From the NCBI RefSeq assembly GCF_033439725.1, contig NW_026944383.1, forward strand, positions 2,790,001-2,854,000: 64,000 nucleotides of DNA, read 5' to 3'. The translations under genes and the position numbers were made by a program. The DNA comes from Neurospora tetraspora. Lineage: Eukaryota; Ascomycota; Sordariomycetes; Sordariales; Sordariaceae. Below, piece by piece: positions 16,101 to 26,900 of the stretch. The first letter of the stretch is position 1. Every line of letters begins with the position of its first letter. A model generated the notes under the pieces. It saw only the letters and a list, made by a program, of their open reading frames with translations. It was not told where the DNA came from and did not search any database.

Positions 16101-17095
16101 AGCAAAACAACGCTTTTTTTACATCTGCTTCACAGCATTAATACTAACATGGTCTTTGAATCGAGAGGCTCTTTTGGGTACGAAATCCTTACAATTGCAG
16201 TGGTTGGGATTTGTTGAGGACTACTCAGGTTCCAGGTTTTGGGATCTACGACTCGTGGTCAGCGAGGCGGTGGGAAGAGAGAACGGCAGGATGAGGGAAA
16301 TTTGCAGTGGCTGAAGAATGGGTTGGATGGAAAGAGGTCATTTTGGCTCGGGGTCATTTTGGGAAGGCTCGATGAGAATGTTGAAGACAGAATCGGAAGA
16401 AGCCGAGGGAGATTCGGAAGGCGCAAAGGACGGACTCCTAAAATTTTCAATCTCATCCGAATCCTCTGTCTTCCAATTTGGAAGCTGCCGAGAGAAGCCG
16501 GTCGCATTCTCCGGTGTCGTTCTTATCATGCGTCTTATCGCTCATGTTGTTTTTCTTTTATTTATTTTTCTGCTTTTCATTTCTGTGGATTTTGCATTGG
16601 AGGCATTCTGTCATTCTCTGTCATCATCTGCAAATTTTCTGTTTTTCTTTTTACGCTATAATTAGAGGAGGCATACTGGTGTTTCTTTACTGGCTGCATT
16701 CCTTGGTTACGATACCCAGACATGTCTTTCGTTCGTTTCTCTCTATTTCTAGGGTGCAGAACATACCTAAGAATTAAACCTTCTGATTCATCCACACACG
16801 ACTGTTGGCAGCGCAAGCATATACCGTACTGATGTTCTATTTCTATCTGTTGTTCCTAAGAGGTTTGCACTCCTCGTTTATCCGAGGTTCATCCCCCCGT
16901 CTTCAAGTTCACCTAGCTGATGTGCCCCTGGCTATGCATTCACTCGCGCATCCTTCGTGTCCCGAAGCGAAGTCCTGAACCCATGGTATCATATCCAACC
17001 CCAACTTCTAACATCAATAAGTTTTTTCTGTTCCTCAACATCCAACTTCGTTTCTTCATGTTCTCATCCAGCATTCATCCATCACGCCGTCCCCT
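16101..17095. other. Convergent intergenic region
   Basis: Lies between the stops of krev-1 (plus) and the PQ-loop gene (minus), so it should hold both 3' untranslated regions. It is T-rich in 16540-16780. Several overlapping frames (for example 16239-16661) are open, but they overlap on both strands and have no recognisable features, so I call no gene. Confidence 0.6.
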
Positions 17096-18569
17096 TTACG
17101 TCCTGCCTACCGCCCCGTTCTCCCCATCCACCATGGTAGGCGTACTCGCACCTGTATCCTCCTCGCTCCCGTCTTGCTTCTGTGTCTCAGCCATCATCAT
17201 CGTACTTTTCAACTCCCGACCTTGTTGCTGTCCAGCAGCAGCCGCAGCATCATGATCTTCCTGCTTCTCCAAATCCCGACCTTGCTCTCCACCCGCAGCA
17301 GTAGCATCACTCTCCTCCTGCTCCTCCAAATCCCTCTGCTCGCCCTCCCCCTTCCTGTCCTTCCTCAACCAAAACTTCAACCCCCCCAAACCCATATCCC
17401 CCTCCCTCTCCGCCCACTCCCACTCCTCCCCCCTCTCCTTATACTCCCCCAACAGATCATCAAAAGTCTTGCCATCTTTTTTGAGTTGCTTTCTTATGCT
17501 TCTCGTCCTCGCCAACCAAATCAAGTGCGACCCAAAGATGCCCAGCTCGAGTAAGACGCAAATGATGTAGAGAACCCCGCCCAACACGTCAAACGTGTTT
17601 TGAGTCACAACGGCCATCAGGGAGAAAAAGGCTCCTGACCAGTCCATTGCTAAGAAAAACCAATTTATACCGACGACCCGCCCGTGCCGCTTGTACAATT
17701 CTGCGTAGGGGGGCAGGAGGCCGACGGCGAGGAGGATGGCGGCTATTATGCCGATGGCTTGGATGGGGGGTTCGTTGCCTGCTTCGTAAAGGGGCTTTTT
17801 GGGGGTGTTAAGGTTTGTTAGTCACCATTGTCTCTCAAAAAGAAAGTACCTCTAGGGAGGCAGAATGGAATAACTCACCCGAAGTGTCAAAATCAGCGCA
17901 GCTTCAACACCAGCGAATACGCAAGCGGTGGTCAAAGCTAGCAGGCTAGCCTTCCAAACTGGCCATTTTCTGTTGTTTTTTTCCCCTTGTTAGCATCTGT
18001 ATCCATCTCTTCAACTCCAAACTCAACTCCCACTCCACAGAAACGTCGAAAGGAAAGAGGGACGGGAAAGACTTACGACCCATAAATCAATACCTGCGCC
18101 CACCCGACCAAACAAAGCGTCATAAAGGCCTGCGGCTGCACCTGGAGCGGTATGTTGAAGTTCTGCGCTGTCGCGTACACCCCAAAGGGCACGCCGCACA
18201 GCGCCCAGAGGAACATCATGGTGCCCGGCAAGCCGGTCGTGCATTTGGTGCGGTAGTTGGTCCATATTTGCGGGATGAGCTGGACGCACCAGAGGCTGGA
18301 AAATGTGGCATGGGTTAGTTAGTTACGAGATGGTCTGGGGAAGTAGATGGGGGGAAGGGGTTGCTTACACAGTTCCTATCGTCCCAAGCACATTGGCGGC
18401 CTGTGATGGATGCTCGTCAGTATTACTGTTACGATCAATTGAGGTTGTACAACACCGTTATCGAAGCCATGGCGATGGGTGACGGTGGTAGAAATTGGGG
18501 TAGCAGGTAACACAGCCTGTCAGCGGGAGCGGGATGACGTACAACTGGGATTTCTGTCTGAGGCGCCAT
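17096..18569 (-). CDS. PQ-loop repeat multipass membrane protein
   Basis: Five exons: 18569-18543, 18400-18369, 18295-18077, 17969-17879, 17794-17096; 355 residues. Phases match at every junction, and introns carry CTAAC-type branch sites, for example in the one ending at 17970. The first repeat is TVLWCVQLIPQIWTN, with the Pro-Gln pair that names the family, followed by about seven hydrophobic segments. A second PQ-like motif is LLPPYAELYKRHGRVVGINW. After the last helix (HLIWLARTRSIRKQLK) comes a cytosol-type charged tail of about 130 residues with an imperfect repeat (RDLEEQE, RDLEKQE, RELKS) and Ala/Gln runs. PQ-loop proteins are known as lysosomal or vacuolar amino-acid exporters (cystinosin, Ypq) or SWEET sugar carriers; the substrate here is unknown. 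It is divergent from cms1. Confidence 0.88.
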
Positions 18570-19707
18570 GGATGTCTCGAGTAACCTTTTTTATCTTCTG
18601 GTGTTGTCTTTCGTCCGCGTGCGGATGTTGATGATAATAGTTTCGAGGTTCTGTCTGGTATGTATTCGTTCGATCATGTACTTCTCTTGGGAAAGAACCG
18701 TTCGCGATAAAGACTTGCGATCTGATGATTATAAGTAAACATTAAACTGCAGTGGTGATGATCTATGAGCACGAATGGCGATTTGCATGGCGATGCATGG
18801 GCGATGCAGAGATAAAATAAATAAATAAACAAAACTTGGAACGGACAGGATGCCGAAAAAGCGCCCGCCTTGGACCGAGCGAAGAAAATATGTACGCATC
18901 AGATTCATCCCAAGTTGAGTTAAGCGGCGAATATTGCAGCCGTCAAGCATGCACATGGACGCACATACAACCCAGAACGTTCAAGGTGGAAGTTGTTCTT
19001 TGCTTTGTTTGTCAAAGCGGCTGCCAATTCTGGTTAGAGAACTGGGGAAAAGGTACGGCGAGCACTGACGATGCAGGGAAGACAAGTCCAGAAAATCGGG
19101 TACTTCATGACTTGGGATGGCGAACTTATCGGTGTTCCTAGACTTTTCGAATCTGTCTCGTCTCTTGAGCACCATGGTGTTTCTAGGTAGTTCCAGGTTT
19201 GATGACAGCACAAAACTTGTTTCAAGTAGCGAAAACCAGCCAACATGTCTTTGCAGCGACAAGCCGGCAGACGAAGCCGCTATAAAAGTGCTAGCACTGT
19301 ACTAGACTGTGCGGTTTGCGCTAAAATGATCGCCGTGGCTCCGCTGAAAGCTTAATGGCACAGTATCGCTCTCAAAGAAGGGAATTTGCACACTGTTTTC
19401 TCCAGAAATTTTCAGCGGCCGGCAGCTTCAGGAACCTTCATTCGAGATCTTTCAATCGATAACGAGACCTCAAGCCAAATACACCAGACGAAGAAATATT
19501 CACAGGACAAAATTTTTTGTCAAAGCGCAATCTGAATCTTCATTGAAGTCGTCATTTCCTACATTCGGATAATTGTGCTCCTTCGTTGGCTAATACCTTC
19601 ACTCGCACCACCACCATCAACACCTACCTGCCTGCCGCTCATCAGTGCCTACCACCTTGTGACGAAGCACCACCTTCCTCCAGCAAACAACCAGACAAAA
19701 AACAGCC
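18570..19707. promoter_or_regulatory. Divergent promoter region between the PQ-loop gene and cms1
   Basis: 1.1 kb separates the two start codons, which point away from each other. There is no coding frame of note. It must contain both promoters. I could not identify a specific regulatory motif. Confidence 0.5.
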
Positions 19708-20738
19708 ATGGCCACCGAAATGATCAACAGGAAAAGAAAGGCCGACGACGAGGGCGGCGCCAAGAAGAAGAAGAGATCCAAGAAGGCGCGCGAGGACGAG
19801 GGTGATCTCGACGTCGAGGCAGGTCTGAACAGGGCATTCGAGCGCATGGACGGTCAGCTCCTGGCGGATCACATTGCTCAGAAGGTGACACGGTTCGGGA
19901 CCGATCTCAGCTCCGTCGAGCTTTCGGATCTGTACATTTCTGGTGAGTGCATGGAAGGTTTGAACAAGGGGAGAAAAGGAAAGGAAAGTATCATAATGAG
20001 TGAGAACCTTGGTGTTGACATGTGATGCACAGCAAACGCGATCAAGGACACCACTTCCTTCCAAAAGCCCCGGAACAAGGACAACCTGCCAGAGTTCCTG
20101 GAGGAGTTCTCGGAGAATCCTGCCAAGTTGGCTGAGGCGCCCAAGTCGAAGGGGTCGCCGCACACATTGGTTGTGGCGGGCGCGGGTTTGCGTGCTGCGG
20201 ATTTGGTCAGGTATGTTCTGTTTAGTGTTGGGTTCTTTCCCTGGGGTGTGAGTTGCGCTGACAAGATGACTGTCAGATCGTTGAGGAAGTTTGGAACAAA
20301 GAACAACTCGGTCGCCAAATTGGTAAGTTGCGATGTCGATGTGAAGGAAAGAATGGAGGGCAAGTTGCTGATAATGATCGTTCGACAGTTCGCCAAGCAC
20401 TTCAAGGTCGAGGAGCAGGTCTCCTTCCTCAAGAAGAGCCGCACGGGAATTGCCGTTGGTACTCCTCAGCGCCTGATTGACCTGATCGAAAATGGTACGA
20501 TATCTTTTGTCACTGCTCCATGCGCTTGCTCTGTTTTTGCTAACTCTTTCTCCCAGAGTCGTTGTTTCTTGACAGCCTGAAGAGAATCGTTGTGGACGCT
20601 TCCCATATCGATCAGAAGAAGCGGGGCGTCGTTGACATGAGAGAGACGATGATGCCATTGATCAAGCTCCTTACGAGGAAGGAGCTTCAGGACCGCTACA
20701 CGGCGGAGGAGAAGCATGTGGATTTGATCTTTTACTGA
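19708..20738 (+). CDS. cms1: Cms1-like ribosome biogenesis protein
   Basis: Five exons: 19708-19942, 20033-20210, 20277-20322, 20389-20494, 20557-20738; 248 residues. The ATG sits in a good context (ACAGCCATGG). The N-terminus is a basic nuclear-type tail (NRKRKADDE, KKKKRSKKARE). The body resembles half of a DEAD-box fold: TLVVAGAGLRAADLVR at the Ia position, GIAVGTPQRLIDLIE at the Ib position (compare TPGRL), and LKRIVVDASHID where the DEAD motif would be. There is no Walker A loop, so ATPase activity is not expected. Yeast Cms1 is a component of the 90S pre-ribosome linked to U3 snoRNP and was found as a suppressor of mcm10. The C-terminal match (YTAEEKHVDLIFY) also fits the family. Nucleolar location is inferred. 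Confidence 0.88.
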
Positions 20739-21392
20739 GCACAGGTATTCCTTCACTTTCAGTTCTCTCTTAATGATACCTACCTACCTACTCCTTGTAG
20801 CAAATGCACTTTCCAGACCTCACACCCAAGGACCGAATCAAGAAGCAGACTCCAAGTGACTCTGCTTTCCAGGTTGTGTTCAACCTCGGACTTTCTGCTG
20901 ATTGCCCTAGTGCAGGGAAGGTGTACCGTGCTCGACATCTCAACTCCCTCACTTGCTCCGTCCTGCTCCTTCCCCGATGTCATTGCCCACCACGCCATGG
21001 CACCATGGCCATCATGGTTCCTACCACTCTGCACTCATCGTTGCCCACCTCCCAGTTCACCGTCATCCGGCTCCCAAAGCCATGAGACCAGATACTTAAA
21101 CCCATCCTCCTCCCACTCTCAGATTCTTCCTCTCTTCTCTTCTTCAGAACATCACACTCTTTTCCCCTCTCTTTTTGGATTAGGTATCCCAAATTCTTTC
21201 GATCATCCCTCTTCTTTTTTGGAGATCATACTTGAATTGCAGTCAGCTATCAGCTCTCAATCAACAACTATCGACTCCTCTTTTTTGTGTTCTTCCTTTT
21301 TCGAGATACACCACAGGGTCTCAACACACACACACCACGGCGAACGGCTTTTCGAGATATCAGCTCTCTGAAACAGCTTACGACTCTTCACG
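20739..21392. promoter_or_regulatory. cms1 3' flank and promoter of the CFEM gene
   Basis: 654 bases. The right part is strongly pyrimidine-rich on the coding strand (about 21100-21200 and 21265-21300), as is common just before strongly transcribed fungal genes. Overlapping frames here are short and unconvincing. Confidence 0.45.
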
Positions 21393-21853
21393 ATGAAGTC
21401 TTCCCTCTTGATGCTCACGCCCGCCACGGCGGCCCTCGCTTTTCCCGACTGTGGTCAGCCTTGCATTGCTCCCGCGCTCGACTCGTCCGGATGCCGCACG
21501 CTTGCGTGCCTCTGTGAGAGGACTCATCAACTTCAGGTCAGTTTACTTCTTTGCTTTCCTTATGTTGTTTCCTTGTGACTCTGACTGACTTGGCCCTCCC
21601 ACAGACCATGTTCGAGTGCTTCATGGCCAATTGCAATGCCCAAGAGTACCACCCTGCCATCACGCGCATCTCCAATGACTGCATCAATTACGGCCCGGCT
21701 CAGTATGCCGTCCCGATGAGCTACATCTCTGGCTCTTCCAAGGTTGCCTCTCCCTCTGTTGACCGCATGCCCTACTCGCTCAACCCAACTCTGCACCTCT
21801 TCACCACCAATCCCACCTCCATCAAGGACGATTGCCCTGATGGCAGCGGAAAT

Positions 21854-21885
<32 letters not shown>

Positions 21886-23223
21886 TGGTGCCGGTCTCGG
21901 TGCCGGTGGTCTGCCTCCCGGTTTCCCCTTCGGACCTGCAGGAAGCGGCGCTGATGCATATGGCAATGGAGCTGGCAATGGAGCTGGCAACGGCGGCAAC
22001 GGTGCTGGCAATGGTGGAAATGGTGGCAACGGTGCTGGCAATGGTGGCAACGGTGCCGGCTCTGGTCTTGGAGGCTTGGGTGCCGGAGCTGGAGCTTATG
22101 GCAACGGTGCTGGCAATGGTGCTGGCAACGGTCTCGGAGGCAATGGAAATGGCAACGGCGGTCTCGGCAATGGTGCTGGTGGCCTGGGTGATGGTTCTGG
22201 TGCTTATGGCAATGGCGCTGGTGCTGGCAATGGTGCGGGTAATGGAGGCAATGGCAATGGAAATGGAAATGATGCTGGTAATGGCGGGAATGGCGCTGGT
22301 GCTGGAGGCTTGGGTGCCGGTGCTGGAGCGTACGGTTCGGGAGCAGGAAATGGTGCAGGAAACGGCGGCCTGGGCAATGGTGCTGGCAATGGTCTCGGAA
22401 ATGGCAATGGCGGCGCTGGCAACGGAAATGGCGGTGCGGGCAATGGTAATGGAGGCATGGGAGACTGCAGTGGCATGGGCGGAGGTGTCGGAGGTGCTGG
22501 AGGTCCCGGTGGTGGTGCTGGAGGTTTGGGCAACGGTGCCGGCGGTCCCGGTAATGGTGCTGGAGGCCTCGGTAATGGTGCTGGCAACGGCAACGGCAAC
22601 GGCAACGGGAACGGCAACGGGAACGGCAACAATGGTGCTGGCAATGGCAACGGCAACGGCAACGGCGCTGGCAGCGGTGCACCATGCCCCAATGGTAACG
22701 GCAACGGCAACGGCAACGGCAACGGTAACGGAAATGGCAACAATGGAGCTGGCAATGGCAATGGCGGCAACGGTAACGGCAACGGTAACGGAAATGGCAA
22801 CAATGGAGCTGGCAATGGCAATGGCGGCAACGGTAACGGCAACGGGGGCAATGGCGCTGGCAATGGGAACGGAAATGGTGGCAACGGCGGCAACGGCGGT
22901 GCTGGTGCTGGCGGCCCTCCTCCTTCTCCCGCTCAGATGCAAGGCCCCCTCGTCCAGACCATCTTTGTCATCGGAACTCCAAGCCCCGAAGCTATTGTCC
23001 CAGGATCCGGAGCTGGAAACGGCGGTGGCAATGGTGCTGGAAATGGTAACGGCAACGGCAACGGAAATGGCAATAATGGAGCTGGCAATGGAGCTGGTAA
23101 TGGAGCTGGCAATGGAGCTGGCAATGGCAATGGGAATGGAGGCAACGGCGCTGGCAACGGAGGCAATAGCAATGGCAACGGTGCTGGAAATGGTGCTGGA
23201 AATGGTGCTCCATGCCCTAATGA

Positions 23224-23290
<67 letters not shown>

Positions 23291-23938
23291 GCTGGTAATG
23301 GCAATGGTGGCAACGGCGGTAATGGCAATGGCGGCAACGGCGGCAATGGCGCTGGCGCTGGCAACGGAGGCGCCCCGGCACCTACCCCTTGTCCCCCGAG
23401 TTCCGGTCCCTCATCATTCCTCGTCCTCACTGTCACCGTCCCTCAGCCTGCGCGAGTTATGGAGAAGAAGCAATACTGGAACGCTAACGTCATGGCCTAT
23501 GGTGGTCCCGATGATGGTTCTGGTGCCGCACCGGGCAGCGGCGGCTCAGGAGTAGCACCTGGCAACGGCAACGGTGGCTCTGGATCAGCGCCCGGCAGTG
23601 GAGGCTCCGGAGTTGCGCCAGGTAATGGCAACGGCGGTTCGGGTGTAGCACCTGGCAACGGCGGCATGGGACCAGGCAACGGAGGCTCTGGGGTGGCTCC
23701 TGGTAACGGAAATGGTGGTTCAGGAGCAGCTCCCGGGTCAGGAACAGCTCCCGGTAATGGAGGCTCCGGAGTTGCGCCCGGTAATGGCAATGGAGGCTCG
23801 GGCACAGCACCAGCAGGTGGCGCGCCGCCAGCACAGGTTACCCATTCACTGGCGGACACCAACACGCCTTCTCTCGGTCTTCTACTCATTCCGGTCACCG
23901 TCATGATTGGCTGGGGATCTCTTCTTCTCTTCGTCTAG
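21393..23938 (+). CDS. CFEM-domain, GPI-anchored protein with very long Gly/Asn repeats
   Basis: Two exons, 21393-21536 and 21605-23938, give 825 residues. A signal peptide ([16 protein letters not shown]) is followed by the CFEM module: eight cysteines in [21 protein letters not shown] and NDC order, about residues 17-75. Then come Gly/Asn (GN, GNGAGN) repeats at about 129-482 and 517-637, and a Gly/Ser/Ala/Pro repeat ([10 protein letters not shown]) at about 687-790. Two non-repeat islands lie between them ([20 protein letters not shown]...). The last 23 residues are hydrophobic, as for GPI attachment. CFEM proteins are fungal surface proteins, some binding haem or acting in host interaction; this CFEM module has an Asp before the first Cys. 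The repeats probably form an extended, wall-embedded stalk; that is inference. Repeat length is likely unstable in assemblies. Confidence 0.9.
23225..23290. repeat. AACGGC hexamer run, about 11 units
   Basis: The longest perfect stretch of the hexanucleotide that encodes Asn-Gly in the CFEM protein. The wider 21845-23370 region is made of GGC/GGT/GGA plus AAC/AAT codon pairs with sporadic Ala. Confidence 0.9.
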
Positions 23939-26900
23939 GATGAACATGGCTATAATCTCTTTTCCTTTGTCTGATGGATCATATTATCTCTTGTTATGGG
24001 GTGCAAAGAGACTATGGCGGTTATTAGAGGGTCATGTTGATATCATTTGAGCAGAAAGACTAGCATTATTGAAGGACCAAAGGATTTGGGCTCTTGTAAG
24101 ATATCTGATTCGAAAAGCACGAGGGCCTGACTAGACTAATCAGGCATGTTCCTCCAACTTTGAGTCTGACATCGTGATGTTCTTGTTTGCTTTTCATGCC
24201 TTTGACTTGATACTAGGCAGGGTCTCTCCGTATCCTGCAAATGGCTTTGCTCCATGACTGGATATCACTGAACAAAATGGTGAGAAATGTGCATCTTCGT
24301 ATCGGCTAGTCTTGAGATCCTTCCGCCCCCGGTTGTTCGGAGTTTGCTCGCGACTAGCAGCCACGGTAGTCACAGGGAACGCACGGCAGTTGAAATGACA
24401 TGCGTTAGACTTGTTATTCCTCGGTGTTACGTCCATGTTCGTGGTTCAATGAGATCTCACTTCGATCCAGCTTTCTTCTATATCATGCAATGCTTTTGTT
24501 CCGTTCCCCGCATTTCAGAGTCTGAGATATACAACTTCCCTTCAACTCATTGCGGAGTGAACCTCGCTACCTTACAGGGAATTGATATTTCCGTCGGCAT
24601 TTCCCAAATAGGAAGCGGGGCGGGATAAGGTGAAAGTTTGAAGGTGAAGCCGGGTGAAGCGAAGGCTGGGCTTATGTATGTGGCTTGATTGAGATTGCAC
24701 ATCTAGCCGGTACCGAAGGCGTTGGATTACTGAAGCGAGCCGGGAAATGGTGATGATGAGGGGATGGTGAATACGACAAGATGCAAGACAAACGTAGGCC
24801 TTGAACGGATGGCATCTAGGGAATGGGAACCAGTGAGCTCATAAGGATGAAGACGGAAGTGAACATGGAAGTGAACATGGAAGTGAAGGCGACGGATAGA
24901 GGTGAGTGGTTGGTAGTTCCGCGGTACATGGTAAGTGGGCACAAGACTCGTATGTTTAAGGGCTCCTAAGTAAGCAGATTACCCCCTTTTTTTACTAAGT
25001 GAGTGTATCAACAGAATTTGAAAGCATCAAGATAGCTACCTAGGTGCTTGCTTGCTTGCTTGTTACAGAATCAAAGCGAGCAAGTACGTATGTAGGTATG
25101 GCCGTGATTGTGATATTGCCGAGTGCCCGACACTGCATCAACCATGACTGAACCAAGGAAGGCATTTGCGGCGTATGTCCTACGGTCGTCACAATCATTA
25201 TCTGGTTCGTATGTAGCTTCTAGTTATCGGAATCACTCCCTCGTGATAGGTAGAGTTCAGAGTCCGATGTAGAAATGGAAGTCAGTTCTGTCTTGTCGAT
25301 GGTCGATAAGACGATGAGAGATTAATTAGATCGAACATGATATCGGATGGAAGTCCGGCAGTGTTGACGATGATGGGTGGTGATAGCCGTCCGTGATAAT
25401 AGCTGTGGTGATAGTGGTGGTGATAGTGGTTTCGATGATCGGAAGTGGGAAGCAAAGAGGCTTGCATGATGCTGCAGATTTAGCTTGCACATCACGCGCA
25501 CGCATTTCTCGTGGGCGTGGTGGGAGCGTGGGGTTGTGGTTGAAAACTTCAGATGTATGTATGTAGGGAGATGGAAATGCCGCGCGTACATATGTACTGT
25601 ATAGACATGCCATGTTGTTCTCTCCTGTGCTGTAGTTGTTCTCTGGTTTGCATCCATACCTAGTTTACGAGGCTGAACGAGAACTGAGATCGTCTAGATC
25701 TCGGCGCCGAGTGACATTCTTTTTTTCTCCTAGCTAGAGTACAAAGACACAGCAAAGACACCACCATCAAACTCGTTCTTGATTTCTTAGTCTCGGGCTC
25801 ATAGGCATCATCATTATCATGGTCTGATGATGAGTGTGATACGGAACTAGCATATTATTCCTGATACCGGTCAACTCACCACAGCAGTTCACAGCTCACC
25901 TACTTTGTAGTACTTACCTGTCTGCATGTGCAGTCCCGACTGACATCGTACAGGCACATCATCACCATCATCATCACTGTCGCACGACAGCGTGGGAAAA
26001 GGAGAGAAGGGTAGAAAGCGGGACGGGATAGAAATGCGAATGTGTTAAGGGCAATAGCAGGAGAGGTATGTTCATAACCTAATGCAAGCAAAGCCTTGAA
26101 ATCTTTTTTTCTAAGAGGAAGATACCAGGTTTTGGCTCCGTCGTCCGCCTTGTCCGCTGCCTTCCATCAGTCGGTGACACTCGTTCGTTTCGATCGGGCA
26201 AAGGGAATTTCCAACCAATATAAAAAAGGTAAGTAAGCAATCCATCCGTCTGCTGCCAATGTTGACCCGGCAACTGCCTGGCTTTTGTAAATGTGAAAAT
26301 GTCTTGTCATCTTCTTTTGATTGGAAACCCAAACTATGTAAAGTTGGCAACTTCAAGATGTTGATATTCCCAACCGACCGACTGTTGGATCGAGGTCCCG
26401 GATCGATGTCCGGATCGAGCGAACAGCGAACAGAGAAAAAGAGGATATATCCCCCGTTCTACGTCCCATTCATCATTCTTGTCAATGTATAATACCCGTT
26501 TGACATAGGGTTGTATATGTTAATGTAGCAGCTGTGCCTGTTACATACTTACATACACACTCGTACAGCACAGGACAGGGCCTGCTTATGTTGGATTTGA
26601 TTTTCTGCGCAGGTTCACCGTTGACCTGGCAGGTTTAGCGTTTTATGTAGTATGTAATGTAGGATACTACCTACCTAATCCTAATGTCAGGTCCGTCGGT
26701 CGGTGTTTTTCTGGGGTTGGGGACAGACCGACTGTTATCGTTGTCAGCAACAGATATGGGTATGATAAGGAGGGTTGGTCAAAATCTCCAAAAACCCACC
26801 TTCCAGTTTTCCATGTTTGTTCTTCTCGAGGGTATGAGCATGGCAGGTTATTTCGAGAAAAAGGGACCCTCAGAAATCGGGGCGCCAAACCCCTCCAATC

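Noticed and set aside
16239-16661. 140-codon frame after krev-1 with a hydrophobic end
   Set aside because: Lies in a T-rich convergent 3' region; hydrophobicity follows from T-richness, and other frames are equally open.
21560-23904. Long minus-strand and second plus-frame open readings across the CFEM gene (up to 603 codons)
   Set aside because: They are by-products of a six-base repeat that lacks stop codons in most frames. The CFEM frame alone has a signal peptide, Cys pattern and GPI tail.
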